From Aquimarina sp. MAR_2010_214 (GTDB taxonomy: Bacteria > Bacteroidota > Bacteroidia > Flavobacteriales > Flavobacteriaceae), in contig NZ_PJMS01000001.1 of NCBI RefSeq assembly GCF_002846555.1, positions 4,092,001-4,156,000 of the forward strand: 64,000 nt of DNA, read 5' to 3'. This document shows positions 1 through 7,320 of the stretch, one piece after another. The position numbers were made by a program, and so were the translations under genes. The notes under the pieces are model-generated. The model did no database searches. It was not told the DNA's origin and saw nothing but the letters and a program-made list of their open reading frames with translations. Every line of letters starts with the position of its first letter. The stretch's first letter is position 1.

Positions 1-291
1 AATTTTAAGCAGTTGGCTAGTTATGTTGGTTTGATTCCATCTGTTCACCAGAGTGGTGATAGTTTGACTACTTCTGGCCTTACTCCCAGAGCAAACAGAA
101 TTATGAGAAGTTACCTGGTAGAGGCTACTTGGGTTGCTTTACGGTTTGATCCTGTGATGCAAGCATATTACCGATCTCATAAGGGAAAAGATGTGAAAAG
201 GATTTTAGTAAAGGTGGCCAGAAAATTACTGAGCCGTATTCATGCTATTATCAGAACAGAAACCCCCTATCAGATAGGAGTGGTAAGTTGA
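1..291 (+). mobile_element. IS110-family transposase, C-terminal end (5' truncated by window edge)
   Basis: The frame is open from base 1 (NFKQLASYVGLIPSVHQSG...) to a TGA at 289-291, so only the last ~96 residues of a longer gene are visible. The segment matches the C-terminal Transposase_20 domain of IS110/IS1111-family recombinases. It has the GLIPS...SG turn, the G-x-TPRANRIMRSYLVEA block and a basic helix ending KVARKLLSRIHAI. The N-terminal DEDD catalytic domain lies left of the window, so completeness cannot be judged. These enzymes move by a bridge-RNA-guided mechanism, and some IS1111 members insert specifically into integron attC sites. That is notable because an attC-like array begins about 300 bp downstream. 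Confidence 0.85.
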
Positions 292-628
292 AAAAAATAA
301 AAAATATAAGCCTAAAAACTCGACAATACTTTTGGCACAAAAAAGGACAACTAAACAACGTGGGTGAAGCTTTAAACCGTTATCACATTTTATAGCAAGT
401 TGCCTTGTTTGCCAATCATAATCATAGTGATGCTGGTGGATGATTTTGTATCATACCACATATAGGATGCGGAGTTATAATGGGCTATTGTTGAAGTATT
501 GACAACGCTTTAATGGCGTTGCCAACAATCCAACAATCTAAAATCATTAGAATGAGATAATTAAAATAATAAAATATTGTATTTTTAACCTAAGACTTGG
601 GAAAGGGCTTTACATAGGACACGTTGTT
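292..628. other. Non-coding segment between IS110 end and first cassette
   Basis: No convincing gene. It should contain the right end of the IS110 element and what remains of the attC-like site after the first cassette. AACAACGTG at 354-362 is the exact reverse complement of CACGTTGTT at 620-628. A hairpin CAACGC/GCGTTG lies at 503-521. GTTGCCAACA at 518-527 repeats the cassette boundary sequence found at 1418-1427. A bridge RNA of the IS could also lie here, but no precise boundary is visible. Confidence 0.4.
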
Positions 629-634
629 CTACGC
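354..634 (-). repeat. Possible degenerate attC-like site after cassette 1
   Basis: Read on the minus strand, it starts with GCGTAGAAC (634-626), immediately after the end of cassette 1. CACGTTGTT (620-628) pairs with AACAACGTG (354-362), and weaker pairing continues inward. At about 280 bp it is long for an attC, so it may be expanded or rearranged by the neighbouring IS110 element. The boundary assignment is an inference. Confidence 0.3.
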
Positions 635-1270
635 AGTTTTTATTCTTTTCAAATTGTTCATCTGTTGTTCAAATCCTTGAAATTTATTATTTATGTCTTG
701 TGTATGATTACCAGAAGTCCATTCTTTATACAATCCTAAATAATTATTCATTTCGTTCGTTCCGTTTATTTGGTCAGTCCATTTTAGAGCCAACATTGCT
801 CCACTTTGGTCATAATGCAAGTCTTTTCTTGTCAAATAGTATTCAAGATATTTTTTCAGATATTCAATTCCGTTTTGAGTATTAAATTTCGCTAATGCTA
901 AACAGTACCCATTTCCTGCGTAACAAACTTGACTTTTTAAAAGGTGAATTCCAATAATATCCTCAACAGTTTTATATTCCATTATTGAAGCAAAATACGC
1001 TCCAACAATTCTAGTTCTCCAATTAAAATCTCCAAGTAGATTTTTAACAACTTCTATATTCAGTTCCGCTCTTATTGGTTCAAAGTTCCGAATGAATTCA
1101 TCTGCATTATTTATTCCGAACATATAAAATGGAACACACCACTTTTTTATAAATTCAGGTTCAATTTTATTTTCGTTCGTATAATGTTCCAACTCTGCAA
1201 ATGGACTTGCGTGTCGGATTGTTGCACCAGCAGAATGTAATTCAATTTGTTTCTTTGTTTTTTCGTCCAT
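629..1270 (-). CDS. Cassette 1: conserved hypothetical protein (DUF6000-like)
   Basis: 213 residues from the ATG at 1270. The frame stays open to a TTG at 1285 next to the cassette boundary, but ATG is the more likely start. It is a soluble, mostly helical protein with no signal peptide or membrane segment. The LLGDFNWRTRIVGAYFAS block and the YLEYYLTRKDLHYDQSGAM block recall the uncharacterised DUF6000 family; I know of no function for it. The gene is the only one in its unit, and GTTCTACGCA (626-635) overlaps its stop codon while the exact complement TGCGTAGAAC (1288-1297) sits just upstream of its start. This self-paired boundary is what marks it as an integron-type cassette. Confidence 0.7.
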   Translation of the reverse strand: MDEKTKKQIELHSAGATIRHASPFAELEHYTNENKIEPEFIKKWCVPFYMFGINNADEFIRNFEPIRAELNIEVVKNLLGDFNWRTRIVGAYFASIMEYKTVEDIIGIHLLKSQVCYAGNGYCLALAKFNTQNGIEYLKKYLEYYLTRKDLHYDQSGAMLALKWTDQINGTNEMNNYLGLYKEWTSGNHTQDINNKFQGFEQQMNNLKRIKTA

Positions 1271-1287
1271 TGTTGGTTTGTTCAAAT

Positions 1288-1426
1288 TGCGTAGAACGTT
1301 TGTGTATATGGTTTGTTGCGTGTTTCAAGCAACTAATTTAGTAAATAATTACCGACCAAGAAAGTCCGCGAGGACTTTCGCAAGTAGGCGAGAAGCCAGC
1401 AATAAATTATATACGGTGTTGCCAAC
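1288..1426 (-). repeat. attC-like site between cassettes 2 and 1
   Basis: Imperfect hairpin of about 139 bp with no gene. Read on the minus strand it begins with GTTGGCAAC (1426-1418) and ends with GTTCTACGCA (1297-1288). Inner arms pair (GTATAT 1304-1309 with ATATAC 1409-1414; TTGC 1316-1319 with GCAA 1399-1402). A perfect central hairpin GAAAGTCC-GCGA-GGACTTTC lies at 1360-1379. Long, imperfect and strand-folded symmetry with conserved GTT/AAC ends is the hallmark of attC recombination sites. Confidence 0.6.
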
Positions 1427-1439
1427 AGTGCTTTTGTTT

Positions 1440-2081
1440 TCAGGCAATTCCTCCAGAAAAGTATTCCGTTATTTTCCACTTTCCATTTACTTTTTTGATT
1501 TCAATATTATTGTCCCAAGCACAACCATCTCCACAAATAAAGTCAAAATGTAAATAACCTTTCGTGAAATTTCTATTAAAAACTATTCTTGAAATGAATA
1601 AATAACCAAATTCATTTTTTTTAGTATCAAAGTTTTCTAATGCTTCAATCTTTTCTTTTTTTATTAATTCAATATTTAAATTTTCATTCTTAAAGGAATA
1701 ATTCAAATTCCGAGTTTTAATTTTTCCATTTTTTAAGTCGATGAAAATTTTTTTCTCAAATTCATATTGTTTTAAATCTTCCTCAAATTTATTTTTGTTT
1801 CTTTCAATTCTTTCTTTTGAATAATCAATTCCATTCGCACCAATGTCATATCCAGTTGGTTTTATTGTCCAAGCTGTTGTTGTGTCTAATTTTGATAAGA
1901 TATAAAGTTTAAGTTTTTTATTTCCATATTCATTCAGTTCTTTCATTTCCTCAAATTGTGTCATTTCAAGAATTATATCATTAATGGCTTCGTTTTCCAT
2001 TTTAATATATTTCTCGCTTTCATAATTCTGACAACTTGAAAAGGAAAATATTATTAAGACTATTATTATAAATCTATTCAC
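1440..2081 (-). CDS. Cassette 2: small lipoprotein of unknown function
   Basis: The frame is open from 2177, but its first 32 codons only translate the attC-like hairpin. The GTG at 2081 gives a proper SPII signal (VNRFIIIVLIIFSFSSC), so I place the start there, giving 213 residues. After the lipobox Cys the protein is Lys/Glu-rich and helical (about residues 25-150). It ends in a beta-rich part, YLHFDFICGDGCAWDNNIEI...VNGKWKITEYFSGG, which resembles the small beta domains of Bacteroidota envelope proteins. No family was recognised. The unit is bounded by GTTGCCAACA (1418-1427) and TGTTGGCAAC (2105-2114), an inverted pair. Localisation is inferred as periplasmic or outer-membrane lipoprotein. 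Confidence 0.65.
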   Translation of the reverse strand: MNRFIIIVLIIFSFSSCQNYESEKYIKMENEAINDIILEMTQFEEMKELNEYGNKKLKLYILSKLDTTTAWTIKPTGYDIGANGIDYSKERIERNKNKFEEDLKQYEFEKKIFIDLKNGKIKTRNLNYSFKNENLNIELIKKEKIEALENFDTKKNEFGYLFISRIVFNRNFTKGYLHFDFICGDGCAWDNNIEIKKVNGKWKITEYFSGGIA

Positions 2082-2105
2082 TTTCGGTAGTTTCGGTTTT
2101 GCATT

Positions 2106-2175
2106 GTTGGCAACGTTTCTTGTATGGTGCGTTTGCATCCCGAAGGGTGCATATGTATTATACAAATTGTTAGGC
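2106..2175 (-). repeat. attC-like site between cassettes 3 and 2
   Basis: Read on the minus strand it begins with GCCTAAC (2175-2169), which fits the attC R'' consensus RYYYAAC. It ends with GTTGCCAAC (2114-2106). Inner arms TTGTAT/ATACAA and a GGGTGCA/TGCATCC-type stem around a GAA loop (2137-2150) give a 70-bp imperfect hairpin, within the size range of known attC sites. It separates two genes that have nothing in common. Confidence 0.65.
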
Positions 2176-2195
2176 ACAGGCTTCTATATATTGTT

Positions 2196-4472
2196 TTAAT
2201 AACTCAAAATTTTCTCTACACTACCGTTTTCATAGTATTTAATTGATTTGCCTTTTAATTTATTTTTTTCATAATTCCACTCATATTTCTTTTTACCACT
2301 TTTATAATATTCAATGGTTATACCTTCTAATTTCCCTTTTATATAATTCCATTCATATTTCTTTTTACCATTTAAAAAATAACCAATAGAAATTCCATTT
2401 CTCTTTCCTTCTTGATATTTGTAATCATTTTTTTTCTCTCCGATGATGTAATAAGTAGCTCCGCTAATTAAGACATTATCTTTATATTCCCAAGTAGCTC
2501 TTTTTTCTCCAGTTTTATAGAATCTTGTAGCCGTTCCATTTCTTTTTCCATTTTCAATATTAAACTCTTCATGCAAAATACCATCTTTTAAATATGTTTT
2601 TGATTCTATTAGTTTACCATTTAAATAATTCTTGACAGCATATTTTCCATCTTTGTAATATTTTTTTGAAATTCCATTTAATTTATTGTTCTTATAATTC
2701 CATTCTGCTTTTAAATCTCCATTTTCATAAAATTCTTTTGTAATACCATTACGTTTATTCTCAGAAGTTTTCTTTTTATTCAAATATTTAACTATGTATT
2801 TATTTTTCTTTTTAGTAAGTGAAACTTTATAACTATCTCCATCATGTCTTAAATCTAAAAGAAATCCACCATCAGTTGTTTCAATTTTGGTTATTTTATC
2901 ATAAATGTTTGCATTACTTCCAGATTGAAAAAAATCAGCCTCTTTAAATTGGTTGGTTATTTTAGAATATAAATCATCTTTTATCACATCTATAAAAGTA
3001 TAAGAATCTTTTTTTGTGTTTTTAATTAAGATGGGAGAATACGTAATTTGATAACAGAATTCCATACCAGCATTAGGTTTAAAAACTTTTAAATAGTCGT
3101 TAGATTCTGCTTTGAAAAACTCTAAAGTACTACCTTGAGGAGCTTGTTTATCTAGTTTTTCCATTTTGTATACATTTTTACCTGCAATCAGATATTCATC
3201 ATCATCATATACTATTTTCACGTATTTGTATGCCTTACATGTTTCATCGTATTTCTCACCATTAAAGTCTCTAAGCGATTTCCCAAGAATTTTAACGTAG
3301 ATTCCAGATTCAACACTTTTTATTGGTCTAAGGTTTTTATCTAAAAGTTTTAAATTATCACCTAATAAAACAGCAACACCATCTTCATTTTCAAAATATA
3401 ATTCCATTTTTTTATCTAATGGAGATTTTTTAGGTTCTTTAGGAATACGCTCTTTTTCATTTTCATTATATGTGATTTCAAACTTTTTGGAAAAATATTT
3501 CGGCATATATAAATATGCATTAATTAAATTCCCTGATGAAGTAAAAACTCTATATTCTTTCCCAAAGATATTTTCTTGAGTTTCTTTCTTCTTTTTAGCG
3601 TTTTCAATCATTTCTATAAATTTAGAATGAAATGCTTTTTTATAATCCTCAAATGATAAGTTTGGGTTTTCTTTAAACTTTAAGTAAACGTCTTTAAAAA
3701 GTGTTTGCGAACTAAACATAACTCCTGATGAAATAATACGTTGCCTTTTTTTATTTAAATTGACTAAAGTCAATCCCAAATCTTCAATGTTAGTTTTGAA
3801 ATCTAATATCAATGAATTATCTAAAACATCTATAACAGTAAAGTCATAATTACCAATTTTCATTTCTTTACCAATATCTGATTTTTTGATTTTTAAATAA
3901 TCATAACCTTTGATAAATCCACTTTCAAATTCTATTGTTCCCTTAAACCCCTCTGTTTTTATTTTAGTTTTAATATCAAAAGAGGTACTAATGGTTCTCC
4001 AATTATGGGAGTAAGCATTTCCGTTTTCAAAGCCTGAGGAAGAGTGAAATCCAAACCCAGAATTACCACTTTCTTGAATCTTTAAGATTGTACTATCATC
4101 TGCAATTTTATTCGTTTTAATTGATAACTTAAAAATACTTATTAGGTCGTCACTTATAAATTCTGGGAAATATGAATTGAATTCTAAAATGTGATTTGAA
4201 AAGCTTCCTTTCTTAATTTTAATGGTAGCATTTTTTATTAAAGTGTCTAGAGCCTTTTTTGATTGTGCTTCAGTGTATAGTTTTGTATTCCAAGGCAGTT
4301 TATAATCTTTATCTATTTTTGAATTATGCTCTTGTTTTTTAAATACTTCAGAAGTAAAAGCGTAGGTGAGTTTTTCTGCAAATTCAAGCTCTTTTAGTTT
4401 AATAGAATCTTTTTCTTGACTATAAGATAACGATGAAATAATTAAAAAGAATATTACAATTTTGGTTTTCAT
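2196..4472 (-). CDS. Cassette 3: secreted MORN_2-repeat protein
   Basis: 758 residues with an N-terminal SPI signal (MKTKIVIFFLIISSLSYSQ). Residues ~20-570 form a large region with no recognised domain. Residues 575-758 carry about eight MORN_2-type repeats of roughly 22 residues (for example NGITKEFYENGDLKAEW and GKLEGITIEYYKSGKKKYEW), as in YwqK-like proteins. Such repeats fold as a beta-sheet ribbon and act in binding; no enzymatic motif is visible. The gene is unusually long for a cassette. Its unit is bounded by GTTAGGCACA (2169-2178) and the exact complement TGTGCCTAAC (4497-4506), matching GTTRRRY and RYYYAAC. It is the cassette nearest the integrase. Confidence 0.75.
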   Translation of the reverse strand: MKTKIVIFFLIISSLSYSQEKDSIKLKELEFAEKLTYAFTSEVFKKQEHNSKIDKDYKLPWNTKLYTEAQSKKALDTLIKNATIKIKKGSFSNHILEFNSYFPEFISDDLISIFKLSIKTNKIADDSTILKIQESGNSGFGFHSSSGFENGNAYSHNWRTISTSFDIKTKIKTEGFKGTIEFESGFIKGYDYLKIKKSDIGKEMKIGNYDFTVIDVLDNSLILDFKTNIEDLGLTLVNLNKKRQRIISSGVMFSSQTLFKDVYLKFKENPNLSFEDYKKAFHSKFIEMIENAKKKKETQENIFGKEYRVFTSSGNLINAYLYMPKYFSKKFEITYNENEKERIPKEPKKSPLDKKMELYFENEDGVAVLLGDNLKLLDKNLRPIKSVESGIYVKILGKSLRDFNGEKYDETCKAYKYVKIVYDDDEYLIAGKNVYKMEKLDKQAPQGSTLEFFKAESNDYLKVFKPNAGMEFCYQITYSPILIKNTKKDSYTFIDVIKDDLYSKITNQFKEADFFQSGSNANIYDKITKIETTDGGFLLDLRHDGDSYKVSLTKKKNKYIVKYLNKKKTSENKRNGITKEFYENGDLKAEWNYKNNKLNGISKKYYKDGKYAVKNYLNGKLIESKTYLKDGILHEEFNIENGKRNGTATRFYKTGEKRATWEYKDNVLISGATYYIIGEKKNDYKYQEGKRNGISIGYFLNGKKKYEWNYIKGKLEGITIEYYKSGKKKYEWNYEKNKLKGKSIKYYENGSVEKILSY

Positions 4473-4496
4473 GTTTTTTAACTAATATTTTTTGCT

Positions 4497-4531
4497 TGTG
4501 CCTAACAATGTTGTAATAGCAATTGCTATTA
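4497..4531 (-). repeat. First cassette boundary (R' GTTAGGC) and 18-bp palindrome, attI candidate
   Basis: The R' sequence of cassette 3 (minus-strand GTTAGGCACA, 4506-4497) lies 40 bp beyond the integrase stop codon. Between them is a perfect 18-bp palindrome, TAATAGCAATTGCTATTA (4514-4531). By position this is where a primary attachment site would be if the array grows next to the integrase. It could also be a terminator-like hairpin for the integrase gene. Confidence 0.4.
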
Positions 4532-4546
4532 TATTCCATGTATTTA

Positions 4547-5674
4547 TTACAAATCTAGTGGATTTTTAATTGATTTGAAATTGTTTATTGCCACTTGAGT
4601 ATAAATTTCTGTTGTTTTTGTACTACCATGTCCTAGCAGCGTTTGAATATACCTTAAGTCAGTACCATTCTCTAAAAGATGAGTAGCAAAACTATGTCTT
4701 AACATATGCGGAGTTACTCTCCTGTTTATCTTTGATTTTTCTGCTGCCTTAACTACTATTTCTTTTACACTACTTCCACTATATTTAGTTCCTTTTAATC
4801 CTTCAAACAGGTATTTTTTTGGTTTCCATTCTTTATAATATACTCTTAATTCTTTTAAAACGGTTTTTGATAACAATGAATATCGGTCTTTATTATTTTT
4901 TGCATTTTTGATATGAATTAGCATCCGCTTACTATCTATATCTTGAATTTTTAATTCCAATAGTTCACTTCTACGTAATCCAGCAGAATATAATAGACTT
5001 ACAATACAACGGTGTTTTATGTTGTTGGTATTGGCAATCATAGCGAGAATTTCCTCTTTGGAAAGTACTTGAGGGAGTTTTTGTTCTTTTCTAGGTCTTT
5101 CAATACTATAAAATCGATTAGGCATTCCCATCACTACTTCGTAATAAAACTTAATGCTATTGATCGTTTGATTAATATAACTATTAGATTTTTTTTGACG
5201 AATAAGTAATTGCAAATATGCTCTTATCTCCTGCTCTGATAATTCCACAATATCCTTATCGGGATACTGATTTATGAACTTCTCAAATAACGAGATGTAT
5301 ATTTTACAGGTGTTTAGGGCATATCTTTTAAGTTCTAATTTTAGAAGATATGCTTCTGGTACATATCTATATGAAGCTGCTTTAGCTCTATTACGATACC
5401 AGTTAACATCGACAGGCTCATTATCTCGTATAACTTTCTCTTTAAAGAAAGAATTTCCGTTAATCCAAGCGACACCTCTAAATTTCTCAAAAACATGATT
5501 CAAGTTTTCTTTGGTATTTATGATATATACCATAGCAAACTCTCTGCTCCATTTAGGATTGGGGAGTTCTTTTATCAATGCCTGGATTACCTTATCAGGA
5601 TGAAACTGTAATCCAATCATCTTTTGGTTACCAATCAGCAAATGCTTTAAGGTGATATGTTTGGTGAGGTTCAT
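4547..5674 (-). CDS. Tyrosine recombinase (XerC/D-like integrase) next to cassette array
   Basis: 375 residues. An N-terminal extension (~1-100) is followed by a SAM-like core-binding domain (~103-185) and the catalytic domain (~200-370). All catalytic residues are present: R234 (GLRRSE), K259, H323 and R326 (HMLRHSF), H349 (LLGHG) and nucleophile Y358 (TTEIYTQ). It lacks the ~16-20-residue insert before the HxxR motif that defines integron IntI, so by sequence it is a Xer-type enzyme. It nevertheless abuts an array of units with attC-like sites, all transcribed in the same direction as itself. It is therefore the obvious candidate for moving them, but this is inferred from position only. A divergent zinc-ribbon gene lies 92 bp upstream. 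Confidence 0.9.
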   Translation of the reverse strand: MNLTKHITLKHLLIGNQKMIGLQFHPDKVIQALIKELPNPKWSREFAMVYIINTKENLNHVFEKFRGVAWINGNSFFKEKVIRDNEPVDVNWYRNRAKAASYRYVPEAYLLKLELKRYALNTCKIYISLFEKFINQYPDKDIVELSEQEIRAYLQLLIRQKKSNSYINQTINSIKFYYEVVMGMPNRFYSIERPRKEQKLPQVLSKEEILAMIANTNNIKHRCIVSLLYSAGLRRSELLELKIQDIDSKRMLIHIKNAKNNKDRYSLLSKTVLKELRVYYKEWKPKKYLFEGLKGTKYSGSSVKEIVVKAAEKSKINRRVTPHMLRHSFATHLLENGTDLRYIQTLLGHGSTKTTEIYTQVAINNFKSIKNPLDL

Positions 5675-5701
5675 GATACAAAAATGCAGTATTTAAAAAT
5701 C

Positions 5702-5749
5702 ATAGTAGTATTTTAGTCGAATAACATTCGAATAGGATTCGACTACTAT
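5702..5749. promoter_or_regulatory. Operator or recombinase-binding array between divergent genes
   Basis: Three TCGA-centred sites, AGTCGAAT (5715-5722), ATTCGAAT (5726-5733) and ATTCGACT (5737-5744), have TCGA starts at 5717, 5728 and 5739, an exact 11-bp period. The block is enclosed by ATAGTAG (5702-5708) and CTACTAT (5743-5749). It fills the 92-bp gap between the integrase and the zinc-ribbon gene. One helical turn per site suggests cooperative protein binding on one DNA face. Confidence 0.5.
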
Positions 5750-5766
5750 TTGATTCATTAGAAACT

Positions 5767-6135
5767 ATGAATATATGTCCACATTGCAAAGCTGAAATTA
5801 TGGGTAGATCCGATAAGAAATATTGTTCTATCCATTGTAAATCTGCTCATCAATATCAAAAACGTAAATCAGAAGAAGCCTTATATTACACTATTGACAA
5901 AAAGTTAAAAACCAATCGTAAACTCTTAAAAGCGTATAATAAATCTGGGATGTCTACTATACGTAAAGAAAAGCTACTATCTGAGGGGTTTGACCCTACT
6001 TATTTTACGCATTACTGGAAAAACAAAAAAGGACAGATCTATTTGTTTTGTTATGAATATGGATTTCTGGATCTAAAGGAAAACCAGAAAGAAAAGTATC
6101 TTTTGGTAAGGTGGCAGGATTATATGAACAGTTAG
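5767..6135 (+). CDS. Small zinc-ribbon protein divergent from integrase
   Basis: 122 residues. The N-terminus MNICPHCKAEIMGRSDKKYCSIHC has a CxxC...CxxxC arrangement (Cys4, Cys7, Cys20, Cys24) typical of a small Zn ribbon. A basic helical segment follows (KRKSEEALYYTIDKKLKTNRKLLKAYN), then a C-terminal block (GFDPTYFTHYWKNKKGQIYLFCYEYGFLDL) common to small uncharacterised Bacteroidota proteins. I know of no assigned function. It is divergent from the integrase across a shared regulatory block, so a role as directionality factor or repressor is conceivable but unproven. Confidence 0.7.
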   Translation: MNICPHCKAEIMGRSDKKYCSIHCKSAHQYQKRKSEEALYYTIDKKLKTNRKLLKAYNKSGMSTIRKEKLLSEGFDPTYFTHYWKNKKGQIYLFCYEYGFLDLKENQKEKYLLVRWQDYMNS

Positions 6136-6425
6136 GTAATAGGTAACAACTCATATAATCGATTTGCTTTATACTCCTGTATATTCTCTTATACCATTTT
6201 AATTTTGAAATAGTAAACAAAAAATACAGTTTTATTGGGTGAATTTAAGTCGGAAATTGAGTTTCTTTCTAACTAAAAAACCCTCAAAAAACCATTGCAT
6301 TTTAGTTAGTTTTCTGCATAAAAAAGAGCGTGTATCAGCCTGTTTTTTAAAGGTGTTTTAAGTTATTTTTTACTTCAAAACGGTGTTTTTGAGTGGTATT
6401 TTTGGACGCCTAGAGCAATAAAATT

Positions 6426-6491
6426 GGCTTCTTAGATGAAAAAAAACGGCATCTAAGGTCAAAAAAAATGGCTTCTTAGGTGAGTTTTGGC
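6426..6491. repeat. Three tandem 22-bp units
   Basis: Unit starts at 6426, 6448 and 6470 are exactly 22 bp apart. The shared pattern is GGCwTCTwAGrT followed by an A-run in the first two. They lie downstream of the HU-like gene. Confidence 0.55.
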
Positions 6492-6510
6492 GTTTTTTAG
6501 ACAAAAAAAC

Positions 6511-6539
6511 ACTCCCCGGCACCATAAGCGCCAGAGAGT
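6511..6539 (-). terminator. Rho-independent terminator of the HU-like gene
   Basis: On the minus strand, ACTCTCTGGCGC-TTATG-GTGCCGGGGAGT forms a 12-pair stem (three G-U pairs) followed by GTTTTTTT. It starts 32 bp after the stop codon of the HU-like gene. Confidence 0.75.
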
Positions 6540-6570
6540 ACTTTATAATGTGTAGCCTTAAACTACATGC

Positions 6571-6957
6571 TTACTCACTTTTCTTTTTAAATCGAAGTGT
6601 CTTAAGCATGTTGCTTAATTCTATACTTGGGCGATAACGAATTTTTGTTCGTTTAATTAATGATGGGGTTACCTCTTCTGGAGTATCAACCCCTTCACTA
6701 TTAACCCCTAAACTAAAACTACCCAACTTACCCAAACGTATGGTACGCCCCTGGCTAAGCTCGTTCTGAATAGTTGTCACCAATCTAATGATTACTGCAT
6801 ATACATCTGCCCGGGTAACTGTTGATCCATCACTTACCAATTGTGATAACTGATCAATATCGGTTACTCCACTACTTACAACCAAAGCATAGTGCTTTGG
6901 GATAGCCGTAGCATCCCTTGGATCCTTTCTGGCTATCGATTTAAAATGTACTGACAT
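6571..6957 (-). CDS. HU-family (HU-related, Bacteroidota type) DNA-binding protein
   Basis: 128 residues. The HU-like fold is seen as an N-terminal beta start (VHFKSIARKDPRD), the helical region TRADVYAVIIRLVTTIQNELSQGRTIRLGKLGSFSLGV, a short arm, and a basic C-terminus ending LRFKKKSE. It matches the HU-related TIGR01201-type proteins of Bacteroidota rather than canonical HupB, because of the extra N-terminal ~20 residues. The expected role is nucleoid architecture or DNA bending. It stands alone with its own terminator and a long upstream region. An ATTGACA-AAA-TGTCAAT inverted repeat lies ~155 bp upstream and may be an operator. Confidence 0.85.
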   Translation of the reverse strand: MSVHFKSIARKDPRDATAIPKHYALVVSSGVTDIDQLSQLVSDGSTVTRADVYAVIIRLVTTIQNELSQGRTIRLGKLGSFSLGVNSEGVDTPEEVTPSLIKRTKIRYRPSIELSNMLKTLRFKKKSE

Positions 6958-7320
6958 ATTCTATCATATTTAAAGATTCATATAACCAGTAATGAGTCAA
7001 GTTTTATTCCAAAGACAAAGAATTATACTACGAATACATCAAAACAATACGTAGATCACTGATTAACAACAACATAAAACAGATGTCAAAATAGCAGTTA
7101 AATATTATATTTATTGACAAAATGTCAATAAATTAACATTTTTACTGAATATTTTATGTTGAAAATTAAATATAAACTACAAATACACACTAGAATTGTT
7201 GTGTTTATTTATGCAAACTGCTATTTTAAAGATAGATTATCGTTGGCCAGCATACTAAAAAGAAGTAGTTGTCTTATATTATTATAAGCTGCAATTGTTT
7301 TGCAAAAAATAGTGTTAGTT
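6958..7320. other. AT-rich intergenic region with short operator-like inverted repeat
   Basis: 363 bp with no gene. The one clear structure is ATTGACA (7113-7119) and TGTCAAT (7123-7129) separated by AAA. The region serves as upstream DNA of the HU-like gene on the minus strand. Confidence 0.4.

Larger units (their letters stand above)
6136..6570. other. Non-coding A/T-rich stretch with 22-bp repeats
   Basis: No supported gene. Three units of 22 bp start at 6426, 6448 and 6470 (GGCTTCTTAGATG-, GGCATCTAAGGTC- and GGCTTCTTAGGTG-like, the first two ending in an A-run). The terminator of the HU-like gene follows at 6511-6539. Confidence 0.5.

Noticed and set aside
4547..5674. Calling the recombinase a true integron integrase (IntI)
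   Set aside because: The segment before HMLRHSF is too short to contain the IntI-specific helix insert, and the orientation relative to the cassettes is the reverse of classical integrons. Kept as a Xer-type recombinase.
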